A stretch of 64,000 nt of DNA from CAZDWZ01 sp964509425 (GCA_964509425.1 CAZDWZ010000011.1:62001-126000), one strand, 5' to 3'. Counted from the stretch's first letter, positions 35,136-44,096 are shown. Notes: generated by a model not told the origin, from the sequence alone. A program made the numbers and translations.

Positions 35136-35930
35136 CTACAAACTGGCGAGCGAATTCGCGAATTCTGCGACTCGAGCCCGATCGACGGCGTTATCGGCTT
35201 TCCCGTCTTTCTTGATGTAACTCCCCACGATGAAGCCATTCACCTTATCCGCCACGCGATGAATGTTTGCCGGAGTTGCGCCGCTGCCGATGAGGATCGG
35301 GAGCGTCGTTGTTCCGCGGACGATATCGACTTCCGCGGCGTCAGTTTCTGCTCCGGTTATCTCACCAGAGACGATGATAACGTCGGCGAGACCGCGTTCG
35401 GCGAGATCGCGAGTCTCCGCTTTTAGTCCACGGCCTCCGAGTGGTGCCGCGTGTTTCACTCCCACGTCGGCGAAAAGAAGCGCCTTGGATTTCAGCGCTG
35501 CCCTCAGTCGCAGCGTGAGGTGACTTTTTCCTTGGATGATTCCCTGTTCAGAGATTACTGCACCCATGTGAACGTTCACTCGAACGAATTGTGCGCTCAC
35601 CGCGGTGGCTATCGCGATCGCCGCCTCTCCGTCGTTCCGCAGTGCGTTAATGCCGACTGGAACTCCCGCGGATTTGACGACTTCCCTTCCGATGCCAGCG
35701 AGAGCGGCAATTGTCTCCGCGGGGAGGCGGTCGGGATAAAATGGTTTGTCATGGAAATTTTCGACGATCACTCCGTCAATTTTTGCAGTTTTGAAGCTCT
35801 CGAGCTCTTCGAGAGCTTTGTCGTAGATCGCGCTCATCGAGCCCCCATACCCCGGCGATCCCGGTAGCGGGAGGAGATGAATGCACGGGATAAAGGTCTT
35901 CTTTGCAGAAAAAAGATCTTCGTACTTCAT
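35136..35930 (-). CDS. BtpA/SgcQ-family TIM-barrel protein
   Basis: 264 residues from the ATG at 35930, with GGGAG upstream. The family (PF03437, BtpA in cyanobacteria and SgcQ in enterobacteria) shows here as GVIVENFHDKPFYPDRLP near 51, VGINALRNDG near 93, VRVNVHMGAVISEQGI near 118 and LIGSGATPANIHRVADKVNGFIVGS near 216. SgcQ belongs to a sugar/nucleoside operon and BtpA affects photosystem stability, so the reaction is not settled. It is a cytoplasmic TIM barrel with ordinary codon use, unlike the PEP-hydrolase-like barrel at 31127. Confidence 0.8.
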   Translation of the reverse strand: MKYEDLFSAKKTFIPCIHLLPLPGSPGYGGSMSAIYDKALEELESFKTAKIDGVIVENFHDKPFYPDRLPAETIAALAGIGREVVKSAGVPVGINALRNDGEAAIAIATAVSAQFVRVNVHMGAVISEQGIIQGKSHLTLRLRAALKSKALLFADVGVKHAAPLGGRGLKAETRDLAERGLADVIIVSGEITGAETDAAEVDIVRGTTTLPILIGSGATPANIHRVADKVNGFIVGSYIKKDGKADNAVDRARVAEFANSLASL

Positions 35931-36105
35931 GACGGCTCCCTTGCGTATTTGGCTTTCGTTCACCTCATACCTGATTTCTCAAGGTACGTCAGAATTGCCC
36001 TGCCCCTCGGATCGCATTGGTTCGAACGGGAAATCGGAATCGGACCCTCAGACCGGCTTGGATGTGGTGAATACTAATTAAAATTATAGAAGAGAAAACA
36101 CGCTC

Positions 36106-36450
36106 AGCGAACCGAAGCCGCATAGCTCAAATCCTCTCAGCAAGAGCCAAAAGAAGAGGAGCGTATGCGACTTAGGTGAGCATGGACCGGGATTTACATC
36201 ACTCCCGGAAGCTCATTGTGTGGTCAACTTCCGCCTCCGGCCGGGGTCACGTCCGGCAAACTGCCGACGCCCCCAGTTTCCCTTTTTCGGCGGCCATGGC
36301 CGTAGTCGAGGAAGGATTGGAATGACCAAACCACAATCGCAGAAAAGAGACGCAGAGTTTGCATCGCTCTTCCTCCTACGCAGCTCTTCGAAACTTGCGG
36401 CGGTCCGGAACGTACCGGGGCCAGGGTGCGAAGAGGCGCGTTCAGACCGC
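36106..36450 (-). repeat. Repeat unit copy 2 with small peptide gene and conserved hairpins
   Basis: Counterpart of 33175-33516. The AGGAGG ribosome binding site, the peptide start and the tail hairpin (CCGGGA/TCCCGG with TGAGC/GCTCA) are all kept although loop sequences differ. This argues that both peptide and RNA structures are under selection. The AGCCGCATA arm pairs with TATGCGACT here, with one mismatch. Confidence 0.6.
36224..36364 (-). CDS. Small Gly-rich peptide, copy 2
   Basis: 46 residues, MQTLRLFSAIVVWSFQ then a charged HGRRKRE patch and a Gly/Ser end. It pairs with the peptide at 33285-33431. AGGAGG lies 6 bases before the ATG. The hydrophobic N-terminus with an Arg could anchor it to the membrane. 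It has no known family. The repeat region 36106-36450 surrounds it. Confidence 0.55.
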   Translation of the reverse strand: MQTLRLFSAIVVWSFQSFLDYGHGRRKRETGGVGSLPDVTPAGGGS

Positions 36451-36682
36451 CGGAGAGTATTCGCTCGCCGAACGATCTCAGCGCAATTCTTCGCAACAAA
36501 ACGCAATTGCTATGCGGTATCGGGCGGGCGGAAGCTAACATAAGTCACAGGCGGAAACATGGACGTTTGGGGCCGCCGAGCTTGCAAGAAGATTTCATTT
36601 CGCGAAAGAGGAACTTTGGAAGGCCAAGGTGGCTCAAATTTGCGTCTATCGACAGCCCTCTCGCAAGGATTCCCAAACTGCG

Positions 36683-36704
36683 CTCCCCGAAAACATTTCG
36701 GGAG
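36683..36704. terminator. Hairpin CTCCCCGAAA / TTTCGGGAG
   Basis: A one-base-bulged stem with a short loop, followed at 36715-36749 by a second hairpin. Both lie after the minus-strand gene that ends at 36779. The rest of 36450-36778 has no gene. Confidence 0.45.
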
Positions 36705-36714
36705 AGGAGAGGAT

Positions 36715-36749
36715 CGCCGGGGTCGCTGTTTTATGGCGACTTCCCGGCG
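36715..36749. terminator. Bipartite hairpin after the GC-rich membrane-protein gene
   Basis: Outer CGCCGGG/CCCGGCG and inner GTCGC/GCGAC, a 9-nt loop and, in gene orientation, a 2-nt AA bulge on the 5' side of the inner stem. It lies 30 bases past the stop of the gene at 36779. No T tract. Confidence 0.55.
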
Positions 36750-36778
36750 TTCCGCTCCGAGGTGACGACTGAGCAGGC

Positions 36779-37732
36779 TCAGACCGCGCGAACGACTTGT
36801 TGTGCGACGATCATTGTGAAGCTGCCGATGAAGCAGGTGATCGTTGCGCTCAGCATGGCGTAGATGCTCAGCTCGCGATGACCCCTTCCGTCGAGCTGAA
36901 TCATCAGGTGTTCGCTTTCGCTCAGCAAGGACACGCACCGCCCCGCGCAGATAAACGCTGCGCAGAGCACCATCAGCCATGCGAAGAGATGAAGCATTGA
37001 CGGGAGAGCGAACTCACTGTTCCAGTCGCTCTGAAAACCGAGAACCGCGCACGACGACAGACCGAGCAGGAGATTCAAGCCGAGGAAGAAGCTGGACTTC
37101 ACTTGACGTTTCACAGCCCGCGAGTAGGCGAGGCACCACACTCCGAAAAGGACACAGGCGACAGGTACGCCGATGTCCGGATCCGCAGAGTAGAGGCCTT
37201 GCTGTGCGGCCACGGTGATGCCGAAGCCGAGGTTTAACGTGGCGAAGCCGTAGCTCGGGATGAACGATTCGGCGGCGGGCTTCGGGTTGTTGGGGGTTGT
37301 GATTCTCCCGAGGGCGACGCCGAAGACGCCCATGAAGATGACGGCCGTGAGGACGGTCCACAGCGCGAACGTCCAGTTGAACGTACCCGCACGCGCCGAG
37401 GCGACCGCCATCAGTCCGACCGCGAGTCCGCATTCGAGCACGAAGGCGAAGTATCTCCACACGGTCTGTGGACTTCGTTCACTCGAGATCGACCACCACG
37501 TCAACAGGTGGACGACGAGGAGCATCGCGGTAAGCAGCGTCGCGAGCGAGTCCCATGCGCAGGGCACGCCGTAGATCATCACCGGTTGAACGGGGGCCAC
37601 GTTGCGGAGGAGGTAGACATCCCCCGAGACGATTGCGGCGGCCACCGCACTGATGACGACCAGTCCCAGAAGAAGGTACTGGGCCGTTCGCGAAAAGCCG
37701 TTGAAGAACCACCAACGAATCTCGTAGCTCAT
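36779..37732 (-). CDS. GC-rich polytopic membrane protein, hypothetical
   Basis: 317 residues from the ATG at 37732, with GGAGG upstream. About eight membrane helices: roughly 18-36, 58-75, 90-108, 115-135, 160-175, 188-205, 218-245 and 285-310. Loops are short; no catalytic motif was found. Codons are strongly GC-rich, unlike BtpA on its left. It ends before the tandem hairpins at 36683-36749. No family recognised; it may be a transporter or sensor. Confidence 0.6.
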   Translation of the reverse strand: MSYEIRWWFFNGFSRTAQYLLLGLVVISAVAAAIVSGDVYLLRNVAPVQPVMIYGVPCAWDSLATLLTAMLLVVHLLTWWSISSERSPQTVWRYFAFVLECGLAVGLMAVASARAGTFNWTFALWTVLTAVIFMGVFGVALGRITTPNNPKPAAESFIPSYGFATLNLGFGITVAAQQGLYSADPDIGVPVACVLFGVWCLAYSRAVKRQVKSSFFLGLNLLLGLSSCAVLGFQSDWNSEFALPSMLHLFAWLMVLCAAFICAGRCVSLLSESEHLMIQLDGRGHRELSIYAMLSATITCFIGSFTMIVAQQVVRAV

Positions 37733-37842
37733 GAGTCGCCTCCGTGAGGTTAGGGGGTCAGTCGCGTGTATAGGTGTTGGTTGGGAACCTAAGTTGGGAA
37801 CGCAGTTACGAGATAAATTTGTAAAGAACGACAAGAGGCCCA

Positions 37843-37870
37843 GAGCAAATCGCACGGAGCAAATCGCATG
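37843..37870. repeat. 14-bp tandem duplication
   Basis: GAGCAAATCGCACG is followed directly by GAGCAAATCGCATG. It lies in a 369-base region (37733-38101) with no other gene or clear signal. Confidence 0.4.
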
Positions 37871-38101
37871 GAGCACGCTGAACGTGCACCGGCACCGCTC
37901 GGCGCAGCCGAGCCAGCAAAATCTAGGGCTCCGACACAAAATTAAACTGTGCCGAAGGCTCGCCTTATGTCACGAATTCAACGGTCGGAGCACTAGCCGA
38001 TTCGGGATAAGCTCATCAACGGCAACCTTAACGTGGAGGCGAGTTGAAGTAAACGATGGCCCGAAGGGGCTACGCGCGGAGGTCGCGGGAGCCCGAAATT
38101 T

Positions 38102-38299
38102 CTAAGGTTTTTGGAGATCGAGCATGGTGAAATCAAATGCGAGGAGCTTGTCCGCAAGCACCGTGATCCACCACACGGCGACCGTGGTGGCCGGCACGAA
38201 GTGAGTGCACAAAACTTCTTCCGGCAAAACCTCTGATGTCTTGCCGCGGTACCGGCCGATGGGAGGACCATCGGCCGGTACGTTGGAGTTGTCCTTCAC
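38102..38299 (-). CDS. Doubtful small GC-rich frame, possible single-helix protein
   Basis: A 65-residue frame whose first codons (GTG start) overlap the perfect hairpin at 38249-38281. The C-terminal half reads as a hydrophobic segment (VPATTVAVWWITVLADKLL). No ribosome binding site precedes the GTG, so a later TTG start is possible. GC-rich codons fit the cassette-like genes. Kept only as a candidate. Confidence 0.3.
   Translation of the reverse strand: MKDNSNVPADGPPIGRYRGKTSEVLPEEVLCTHFVPATTVAVWWITVLADKLLAFDFTMLDLQKP
38249..38281. repeat. Perfect 14-bp hairpin
   Basis: GTACCGGCCGATGG pairs with CCATCGGCCGGTAC, loop GAGGA. It is the longest near-uninterrupted stem in this part of the window besides 44056-44096. 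It stands apart from the tail hairpins of the neighbouring genes. Confidence 0.6.
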
Positions 38300-38653
38300 G
38301 GACAGACAATAAGGAAGTCAAAGTTTGGAGACCGGATAAAAAGCCGGATAGCTCCTCGCAGAAATCGTTATTAAACTGAGTATTGCAAATCCATGGTTCA
38401 AATCTTACGAGATTCTGCGCCCGAAAATATCGCCCACCCGCACTGCCTCGCTCCAAATGGAGGAGAAATAACTGGCTTATAACAGCCGTACAAAGTGTTC
38501 CGTACTTTTGGACGAGAATCCTACATTCCCGATTTCTTTCGAAAATTCCCGGCATAAAGAAGACGTATGGTTGGAATTTTGGCCCGACGAGTGAAAGGCT
38601 TTGGAGGGTCACTTCAAATCATTCGGTTCTTTGAACACCGAAAATTTCTGTGT
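38300..38653. other. Intergenic, no gene supported
   Basis: I see no convincing gene. Small frames in it have poor starts and the composition is less GC-rich than in cassette B. Confidence 0.4.
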
Positions 38654-38667
38654 AGGTGCTGAACGAC
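38654..38667 (+). repeat. 14-bp flanking repeat of cassette B, left
   Basis: AGGTGCTGAACGAC is the exact inverted complement of GTCGTTCAGCACCT at 39157-39170. The base that differs from cassette A (A versus G before the last AC) is the same on both ends of each cassette. Confidence 0.65.
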
Positions 38668-38718
38668 TAAGGTTACGTTTTGGTTTTTTCACGGTACCGA
38701 TTCTTCAGTAACGAGATT

Positions 38719-38750
38719 GGGCTCGCTCAAGGACAGCTTTGAGCGGGTCC
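38719..38750 (+). promoter_or_regulatory. Leader hairpin of cassette B
   Basis: GGGCTCGCTCAA (38719-38730) pairs with TTGAGCGGGTCC (38739-38750), 12 bp with two G-T wobbles, about 24 bases before the gene start. It corresponds to 25601-25644. It may control translation of the downstream gene. Confidence 0.5.
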
Positions 38751-38774
38751 AAACTTTGTGAATGGAGAAATGTC

Positions 38775-39113
38775 ATGCCGTCCATCGAGTCCGTCATCCT
38801 CGGTGCCCTGATTCTCGTGAACACCGTGCTGTTCTGCCGCTACGGCCCCGTCCTCGCGAACCTCGGCGTGAAGATCACGCTCGAGGTCTACCGCGAGGAT
38901 CTGCTCATCGCCGCGCGTGGCCTCTCCCCCTGGGAGATCGGCTATCGCGGCGACCTGGTCGGCGACGGCAAGGTCGAGAAGAAGTGGATCGCGGAGGCGA
39001 TCGCTTTGGCCAAACTCCGCGGCTGCGTCGCGCAGGCCGCCGAGTTCTCGAATGCCAAGTACTGCGTTTGGGGTCCGCCCACCGACCTGGTCATCCGCGT
39101 CAATCTGAGCTGA
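38775..39113 (+). CDS. Cassette B: small membrane-anchored protein, paralogue of 25235-25582
   Basis: 112 residues with one N-terminal helix (about 5-22), then a domain sharing RYGPVLANL, AARGLSPWEIG and VIRVNLS with the cassette A protein. Cys residues at 22, 79 and 90 are not conserved in A. Third codon positions are nearly all G or C. Leader hairpin, tail hairpin and 14-bp flanking repeat are shared with A. This points to a mobile or duplicated cassette family. Function unknown. Confidence 0.7.
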   Translation: MPSIESVILGALILVNTVLFCRYGPVLANLGVKITLEVYREDLLIAARGLSPWEIGYRGDLVGDGKVEKKWIAEAIALAKLRGCVAQAAEFSNAKYCVWGPPTDLVIRVNLS

Positions 39114-39117
39114 GGAC

Positions 39118-39174
39118 GGCGGGGTGCTAAACGATCGGCGACGAGAGAGTTCTCCCGTCGTTCAGCACCTCGCC
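39118..39174. terminator. Bipartite hairpin at the end of cassette B
   Basis: Outer GGCGGGGTGCTAAAC / GTTCAGCACCTCGCC (one mismatch and one wobble) and inner GACGAGAG/CTCCCGTC, with a 5'-side bulge reading GATCGGC. It begins 4 bases after the stop codon. The bulge resembles ATCGGGCG in cassette A. Its right arm contains the inverted flanking repeat. Confidence 0.65.
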
Positions 39175-39333
39175 CACATCTCTCAGACCCCGTCTTTCGA
39201 CATGTTTCATTAAGTCGCGACGAAGGAGAGATGGCAGAAGGCTAAATAAGCCTCCCGGCGTCTTGAGTTTTGCAATCGCGAGAATTAGCCTGCCCTCGCA
39301 AGCTTTCTCTAGAGTTTGCTTGCAGGAGGATCC

Positions 39334-40443
39334 ATGCGCCGACTATTTCAATTTTTCTTTCTGCTTCTTGCCGTTGTTTTCAATTCTCCGCTCAAGGCGG
39401 CCCTCGCCGAGACTCGGCCATTTAAAGTTGGTGTCATCACCGCTCTCACCGGTCCTGCTGCCGCGAACGGAATCGCCATGCAAAATTCGATTGCGCTTGC
39501 GGTAAAGGCCAGCCCCGAGAAGTTCTCAAACATCAAGTTCATCTACGAAGACGGCTCGTTCAATTCCCGTCAGGCACTAACCTCCTTCATGAAGCTGAAG
39601 GACATCGATAATGTCGACCTCGTCTATGCTTGGGGTGTCACCTATTGCAAACCGATTGCACCAATCGCCTTATCGTCACAGATTCCGGTTATCTGTCAGG
39701 GCATCGAGCAAGACAGCTACAGGAATAATCCTTTTCTCATTCGCTTCATGAACTCCACGCATCAGTATGCGTCGCTTCTTTGGGAGTACTTCCGTTCGAA
39801 GAATTGGAAATCGGTAGGTCTCGTTCTCGCAGAGAACCCCTACATGGAGGGGATGGCCGAGGCACTGCGCCTGGAAGCACGAGATGGTGAGAAAGTCGAA
39901 GTCATCGATCGCTACGCGGTCGGCACCGTGGATATGGTGTCTACGCTTACGAAGCTCTCGCGAGCGAAGTATGACGCTGTCGGGATTTACCTGGCCCCCG
40001 GACAAATTGGTCCGTTCTACAAGTTGATGGCGCGGCAGCGCATGAAGCTTCCGACGTTTGGCACGAACTGCTTCGAAAACGTCGATGAAATTCTCCTCAG
40101 CGAAGGGGCGATGGAAGGCGGAGTTTATGTCCACAACCTCATTGAGCCTTCATTTATTGAGAATTATGAAAAGGCCTACGGGAATCAGAGCCAGCTTGCG
40201 TTTGGGGCAATGTCCTACGAGTTTGCCGAGCTGGTGGGCGATCTCTTTGGTGACAAGAAGGAGCCGCCGGCTGCTCAGCAAATAATCGCGGCGTTTGCGG
40301 CGGTGGGTGTCCGGACGGGAAAAGCGACCGGCGCGTTTCGTCTTGTTCAGGAGAAAAACGGCGATCGATACTTCAACTTCCCTTTTGCTGTGAAGGAAGT
40401 GCACGGAACCTCATATCGAATTCTCCTGGGGAACTCTGATTAA
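39334..40443 (+). CDS. Leu/Ile/Val-type ABC transporter substrate-binding protein
   Basis: 369 residues from the ATG at 39334 with AGGAGG five bases upstream. A signal peptide covers about residues 1-28. The mature part is a type I periplasmic binding protein: FKVGVITALTGPAAANG opens lobe one, and IKFIYEDGSFNSRQALTSF is the second conserved strand. It captures a branched-chain amino acid, amide or similar ligand for an ABC importer. No permease or ATPase gene lies nearby, as with the two others at 47927 and 49300. Confidence 0.75.
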   Translation: MRRLFQFFFLLLAVVFNSPLKAALAETRPFKVGVITALTGPAAANGIAMQNSIALAVKASPEKFSNIKFIYEDGSFNSRQALTSFMKLKDIDNVDLVYAWGVTYCKPIAPIALSSQIPVICQGIEQDSYRNNPFLIRFMNSTHQYASLLWEYFRSKNWKSVGLVLAENPYMEGMAEALRLEARDGEKVEVIDRYAVGTVDMVSTLTKLSRAKYDAVGIYLAPGQIGPFYKLMARQRMKLPTFGTNCFENVDEILLSEGAMEGGVYVHNLIEPSFIENYEKAYGNQSQLAFGAMSYEFAELVGDLFGDKKEPPAAQQIIAAFAAVGVRTGKATGAFRLVQEKNGDRYFNFPFAVKEVHGTSYRILLGNSD

Positions 40444-40509
40444 ATCCGCTTTTTTGAATTCCCGTTCCTCGACTTTCATCGAGAACCAGACGGAATAGTG
40501 AGGGAGCTC

Positions 40510-41262
40510 CTAGCTCCCTGAATGCGTGAAGGTCGCGGCAACGGTGGCCCGAACCGCGATTTGTCCTGGTGGAATCCCCGTATCTGATGAACCTCCGGAG
40601 GACCTCGCGTCAAATGAGACGTTTTGCATCGTTCCTCCGCCTCGGCGTCCCCACCACCAGCCGTACCACGACTCTTCCCACGTTTTTACTTCCTTGAGTG
40701 AAAAGGGTTTCAGCCCCGTGACCCCCAGCTCTTTCGAGAACAATTCCGCTTTCTCTTTTGCGGCTTGGACCGCCATTTGACGGGCTTGATCGCGAAATTT
40801 CCTCAGCTCAGAAGTTTGAAAATCGACGCCGAGGATGGACGTCGCACCCGATTTTAGCGCGTGGATAAGAAAACCTTCGGCTTTTCCGGGTTCACGCAAG
40901 GTGACGGTCAACGATTGCCGCGCGATATGTTTACCCTCCGGTTGATAATCTCCGTAGTGCGTAAGAGTCACCATGTCGGTTTGGATATCCTTGTCGACCA
41001 CTCCGAATTTTTTGATTGCCGAGACCAGAGCCCTGGCGCTTTCGTTCACCGAACCTTGAATCACGACGACGTCGTCTCCCTTTCTTTCGATGCCGAGCGT
41101 GACGAGGCACTTATCTGGGCTGACATAGACGACCGCTTCGCCGCTCACCGACACGATCGGCTTAGACGGCGCATGTTCTCCTTCCCACCATTGAGCCGAA
41201 GCGGGGATGGGGAGCAGAAGACACAACGCGAGAGAGATATTCTTGCAGAGGTTTGCTTTCAT
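40510..41262 (-). CDS. SIMPL-domain (DUF541) periplasmic protein
   Basis: 250 residues with a signal peptide (about 1-23, ending PASAQ). The mature chain has the SIMPL/DUF541 pattern: VSVSGEAVVYVSPDKCLVTLGIER near 37-60, NESARALVSAIKKFGV near 75 and ARQMAVQAAKEKAELFSKELG near 165. SIMPL proteins form oligomers in the periplasm or outer membrane; roles include stress response. A short Trp-rich stretch lies near 207. The ATG at 41262 was chosen with AAGGAG upstream. Confidence 0.8.
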   Translation of the reverse strand: MKANLCKNISLALCLLLPIPASAQWWEGEHAPSKPIVSVSGEAVVYVSPDKCLVTLGIERKGDDVVVIQGSVNESARALVSAIKKFGVVDKDIQTDMVTLTHYGDYQPEGKHIARQSLTVTLREPGKAEGFLIHALKSGATSILGVDFQTSELRKFRDQARQMAVQAAKEKAELFSKELGVTGLKPFSLKEVKTWEESWYGWWWGRRGGGTMQNVSFDARSSGGSSDTGIPPGQIAVRATVAATFTHSGS

Positions 41263-41397
41263 GTTTGCAGGTACTCCTTCAATCCATTTCCGGATTGTAA
41301 ATCGACTGCTCATAAAGCTTAAAGCATGCCCCGTGTAAAATTCACGAGGACGATTTTACAATACTTTTACCTTCCAGTTTCCTCCAATCTACGCGAA

Positions 41398-42693
41398 CTA
41401 CTTCGTGGGGATCTTGAGATCGGAATACCGGAGCTCTTGGATCAGGCCGCCTTCAAGTGGTGAGAGGGAGAACACGATGATAGGGGTGTCGTGGTAGCTG
41501 AAAAATCCGGCCATGCCTCTTTCTCCGTGAAGCTCGAGACCTTCGATGTCTCCCCCGAGATCGGACCGGAGAGCACTGAGCTTCTCCTTAACTGCTTCAC
41601 GAGTGTTATCGAGAAAGAAGTTGCTGCTAAAAAGCTTATTCGCAGCGTCATCACTCCATTCGCCGATCAGACTTCGCAATGCCTGAGCGCGGCTGACTAC
41701 CAGCTCAAACGGCTTTGGGAATACTGCTGGAGTGAGGAGTATCGCGGCGTCGAGACTTTCGAGTGCCGGAGTCCAAACCGGACAGTAGGTTTTAAGCCCC
41801 CACGCGATGACCGCACAGCGGTTCTCGAGAGACCAGCGCATGTGGCAGCCTGACCCGGGTAATCCCCCGGAATGTCCGACCGCCCAACTCTGCTTCAAAG
41901 CGTATCGTACCAATCCCAGCCCGTACGCCGCGACAGAACCTCCCGACGGGCAGAAAAAGTCGGAATGCATGAGATGGACGCTGCGCTGCATCTCTCGTCT
42001 CGAACGGCGAGTGAGAACTTGCCCGCTCGAATCATCCTCCTCGCCTTCGCTATCGAGAAAAAAGCGTGCCCAACGAGTCATGTCGTTCAGCGTGCTTGTC
42101 AGCCCTCCAAACGTTCCGAGGTCGGACTTGACCCCGCGCCAATCTGTATCGACCATGGAGAGAGGAGAGAGAATTTTGTTGGAAATGTAAGACAGCGCGT
42201 GTTCCCCGGATACGTTCGAGATAATTCGGCCAAGCATCATGTAGCCGAGGTTCGAATACATAAACTGCTCTCCAATGGGCGCCGCGAAAGTGCAGGGCTC
42301 CTTCAGGAGAAAATTGAATTCATAATCGGCGAGCCCCAGTTGCCGATCGCCCCACGGGTTGTCCGAAGCGAGCCCACTCCCCATGCTAAGCAGGTGAAAG
42401 AGAGTTGCGTCTTTCCAGTGATGTTGATCCGGAAGCTCGGGAAGATACTTCAACACCGGCTCTGAGAGCTGGAGCCAGCCTTCGTCTCTCAGCTTAAGAA
42501 TGGCCGCCGCCGCAAAAGATTTTGTAAGCGACGCAATCGGAAAGCGGACCGAAAGGATGTCGGTGGTTTTTCCCAAATCGCCCGAGAAGTATTGATCGAC
42601 TATCCGGTCTCCAGAGACCAGACACGCACCTACGTTACTGGCCTTATGTTTTTCCTGGAAGGGAGCGAAGTATTGGTCGAGAAGTCCTTTCAT
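41398..42693 (-). CDS. Serine hydrolase, beta-lactamase / penicillin-binding-protein fold
   Basis: 431 residues. The nucleophile motif ASLTK (S-x-x-K, near residue 54), the YSN motif (MYSNLGY near 145) and the HSG triad (VGHSGG near 272) are all present. This is the class C beta-lactamase, esterase and DD-peptidase family. No signal peptide is apparent, so it is likely cytoplasmic and acts as an esterase or amide hydrolase rather than a resistance enzyme. It starts 40 bases after the monooxygenase gene and probably forms an operon with it. Confidence 0.75.
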   Translation of the reverse strand: MKGLLDQYFAPFQEKHKASNVGACLVSGDRIVDQYFSGDLGKTTDILSVRFPIASLTKSFAAAAILKLRDEGWLQLSEPVLKYLPELPDQHHWKDATLFHLLSMGSGLASDNPWGDRQLGLADYEFNFLLKEPCTFAAPIGEQFMYSNLGYMMLGRIISNVSGEHALSYISNKILSPLSMVDTDWRGVKSDLGTFGGLTSTLNDMTRWARFFLDSEGEEDDSSGQVLTRRSRREMQRSVHLMHSDFFCPSGGSVAAYGLGLVRYALKQSWAVGHSGGLPGSGCHMRWSLENRCAVIAWGLKTYCPVWTPALESLDAAILLTPAVFPKPFELVVSRAQALRSLIGEWSDDAANKLFSSNFFLDNTREAVKEKLSALRSDLGGDIEGLELHGERGMAGFFSYHDTPIIVFSLSPLEGGLIQELRYSDLKIPTK

Positions 42694-42733
42694 GGAGGAA
42701 AGTTTTACCCGAGAAAACGGATAAAGAGAACAA

Positions 42734-43930
42734 TTACACTTCGAGATCCTTCGTGCTGAAGAACCCCGGCTTCAATCCTCCGATGACCGAGGCCATTTGT
42801 CTCTTCATCCACGGAAGGTGAGGCAGTAAAGGGAGAAACATATCTCTGAGAAGCCCCTTTGCGATCCCGTTTGATTGAAAGAAGGGGGAGAGGCACAAGC
42901 TGAGAGTACTATACACGCGGTTGTTTGCACGCCGTCGTTGCAAAAACTCCGGCATCATCTCCGAGAGGTTCCCGTCCTTCGACTCAAGCAGCTTCGAAAA
43001 GAGATATCCGTCCAACATCGCGAGATTTGTGCCCTGCCCGAAATGCGGACTCATCGCGTGCCACGCATCTCCCAACAGCACGACGTTCTCTTGAACGGGA
43101 AGAGAGCAGAATACATGCTGATACCGGGCTTGAATCAGATCATCGAAAGTGCTGAGCGGATGGACGAGCTCCTCAGCGAGCGGACAGATTCGAAGTGCCT
43201 CCGCCTTCCATTCCGCAAAAGTGTGAAAGTTATCGCCCGGCGCCACGCCCCAGAAAAAGCTCGCTCGGTCCCGGCCTGTAGGGAGGATTCCGACAAGTCG
43301 TTTCGTCCCTTCCACGAACTGAAACAATTTCCCCTTCGCTTGCGTCTGTCGCCCGATCACCCAAAACGCGGAATGTGAATAGTTCCATGTCCACTGCTTC
43401 CGGACGACTGTGCGTCTGAGACGCGAGCGCGCGCCGTCGGTAAGGAGTACCAGGTCAAACGGCTCCGAAAGCGCACCGCTTTTCATCCGGCAGCGCGTGC
43501 CACCGCCCTCCTGCTCGAGTCGCGTAACTTCAGCCGAGAGCTGGATTGGGATTTCGGCTTTTCTTGCGGCTTGCTCGAAAACACTAAATAGCAATGTGCG
43601 TTCGACTCCGTAAGCGCAGCGTCCCGGAACGTTCCAGTCGTATCTCGCGTTTACGAGAGTGCGCCCCGAGGTGCTCCGCACAAAAATCGTCTCGATTTTC
43701 TCCGACTGTGTTGCGACCTCTTCGAGCAGAGCAAGTCTCTCGAGAATCAATTGGCCCGAAGGATGCAGCAAAATGCCGGCACCTATCGGCGCGATTTTTT
43801 CCGCTTGCTCAAAAATCTCGACATGAAAGCCGGAACGTCGTAGGCAAAGCGCCGCCGTGGCCCCCGCGGAACCAAAGCCGATCACGGCAACGCGAGCAAT
43901 TTTGGAGCGCTTCGACGTAGTCGACTTCAT
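42734..43930 (-). CDS. FAD-dependent monooxygenase
   Basis: 398 residues with the p-hydroxybenzoate hydroxylase fold. A dinucleotide-binding GFGSAG lies near residue 17, and GDAWHAMSPHFGQGTNLAMLDG (the second FAD motif GD-x(n)-H-x-P) lies near 293. It hydroxylates or oxidises an unknown small molecule using NAD(P)H. The downstream gene codes for the beta-lactamase-fold hydrolase; the pair may modify a secondary metabolite or aromatic compound. A Ser/Lys-rich start precedes the first strand. Confidence 0.8.
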   Translation of the reverse strand: MKSTTSKRSKIARVAVIGFGSAGATAALCLRRSGFHVEIFEQAEKIAPIGAGILLHPSGQLILERLALLEEVATQSEKIETIFVRSTSGRTLVNARYDWNVPGRCAYGVERTLLFSVFEQAARKAEIPIQLSAEVTRLEQEGGGTRCRMKSGALSEPFDLVLLTDGARSRLRRTVVRKQWTWNYSHSAFWVIGRQTQAKGKLFQFVEGTKRLVGILPTGRDRASFFWGVAPGDNFHTFAEWKAEALRICPLAEELVHPLSTFDDLIQARYQHVFCSLPVQENVVLLGDAWHAMSPHFGQGTNLAMLDGYLFSKLLESKDGNLSEMMPEFLQRRRANNRVYSTLSLCLSPFFQSNGIAKGLLRDMFLPLLPHLPWMKRQMASVIGGLKPGFFSTKDLEV

Positions 43931-44055
43931 GAGTGCAAGGTCTAGAGTAGTTCTCGAAAGTTCTGTCCGTTTGAAGTTGAGAAGCCTTCGGCTTCGCAGA
44001 TGGTTTGCTGATCGAGAACCGCTCTGTGCTTGCTGGTCGCCCTTCGGGCGACGCC

Positions 44056-44096
44056 AGAGTCATTCTCAAAAGGACAAAACTTTTGAGAATGACTCT
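44056..44096. repeat. Perfect 17-bp hairpin between divergent genes
   Basis: AGAGTCATTCTCAAAAG pairs exactly with CTTTTGAGAATGACTCT across a 7-nt loop. Because the two flanking genes point outward, it is not a terminator. It may be a site of protein binding, a regulatory fold in one of the leaders, or a decayed element. Confidence 0.65.

Noticed and set aside
44056..44096. Intrinsic terminator at 44056-44096
   Set aside because: Both neighbouring genes are transcribed away from this region and neither ends here.
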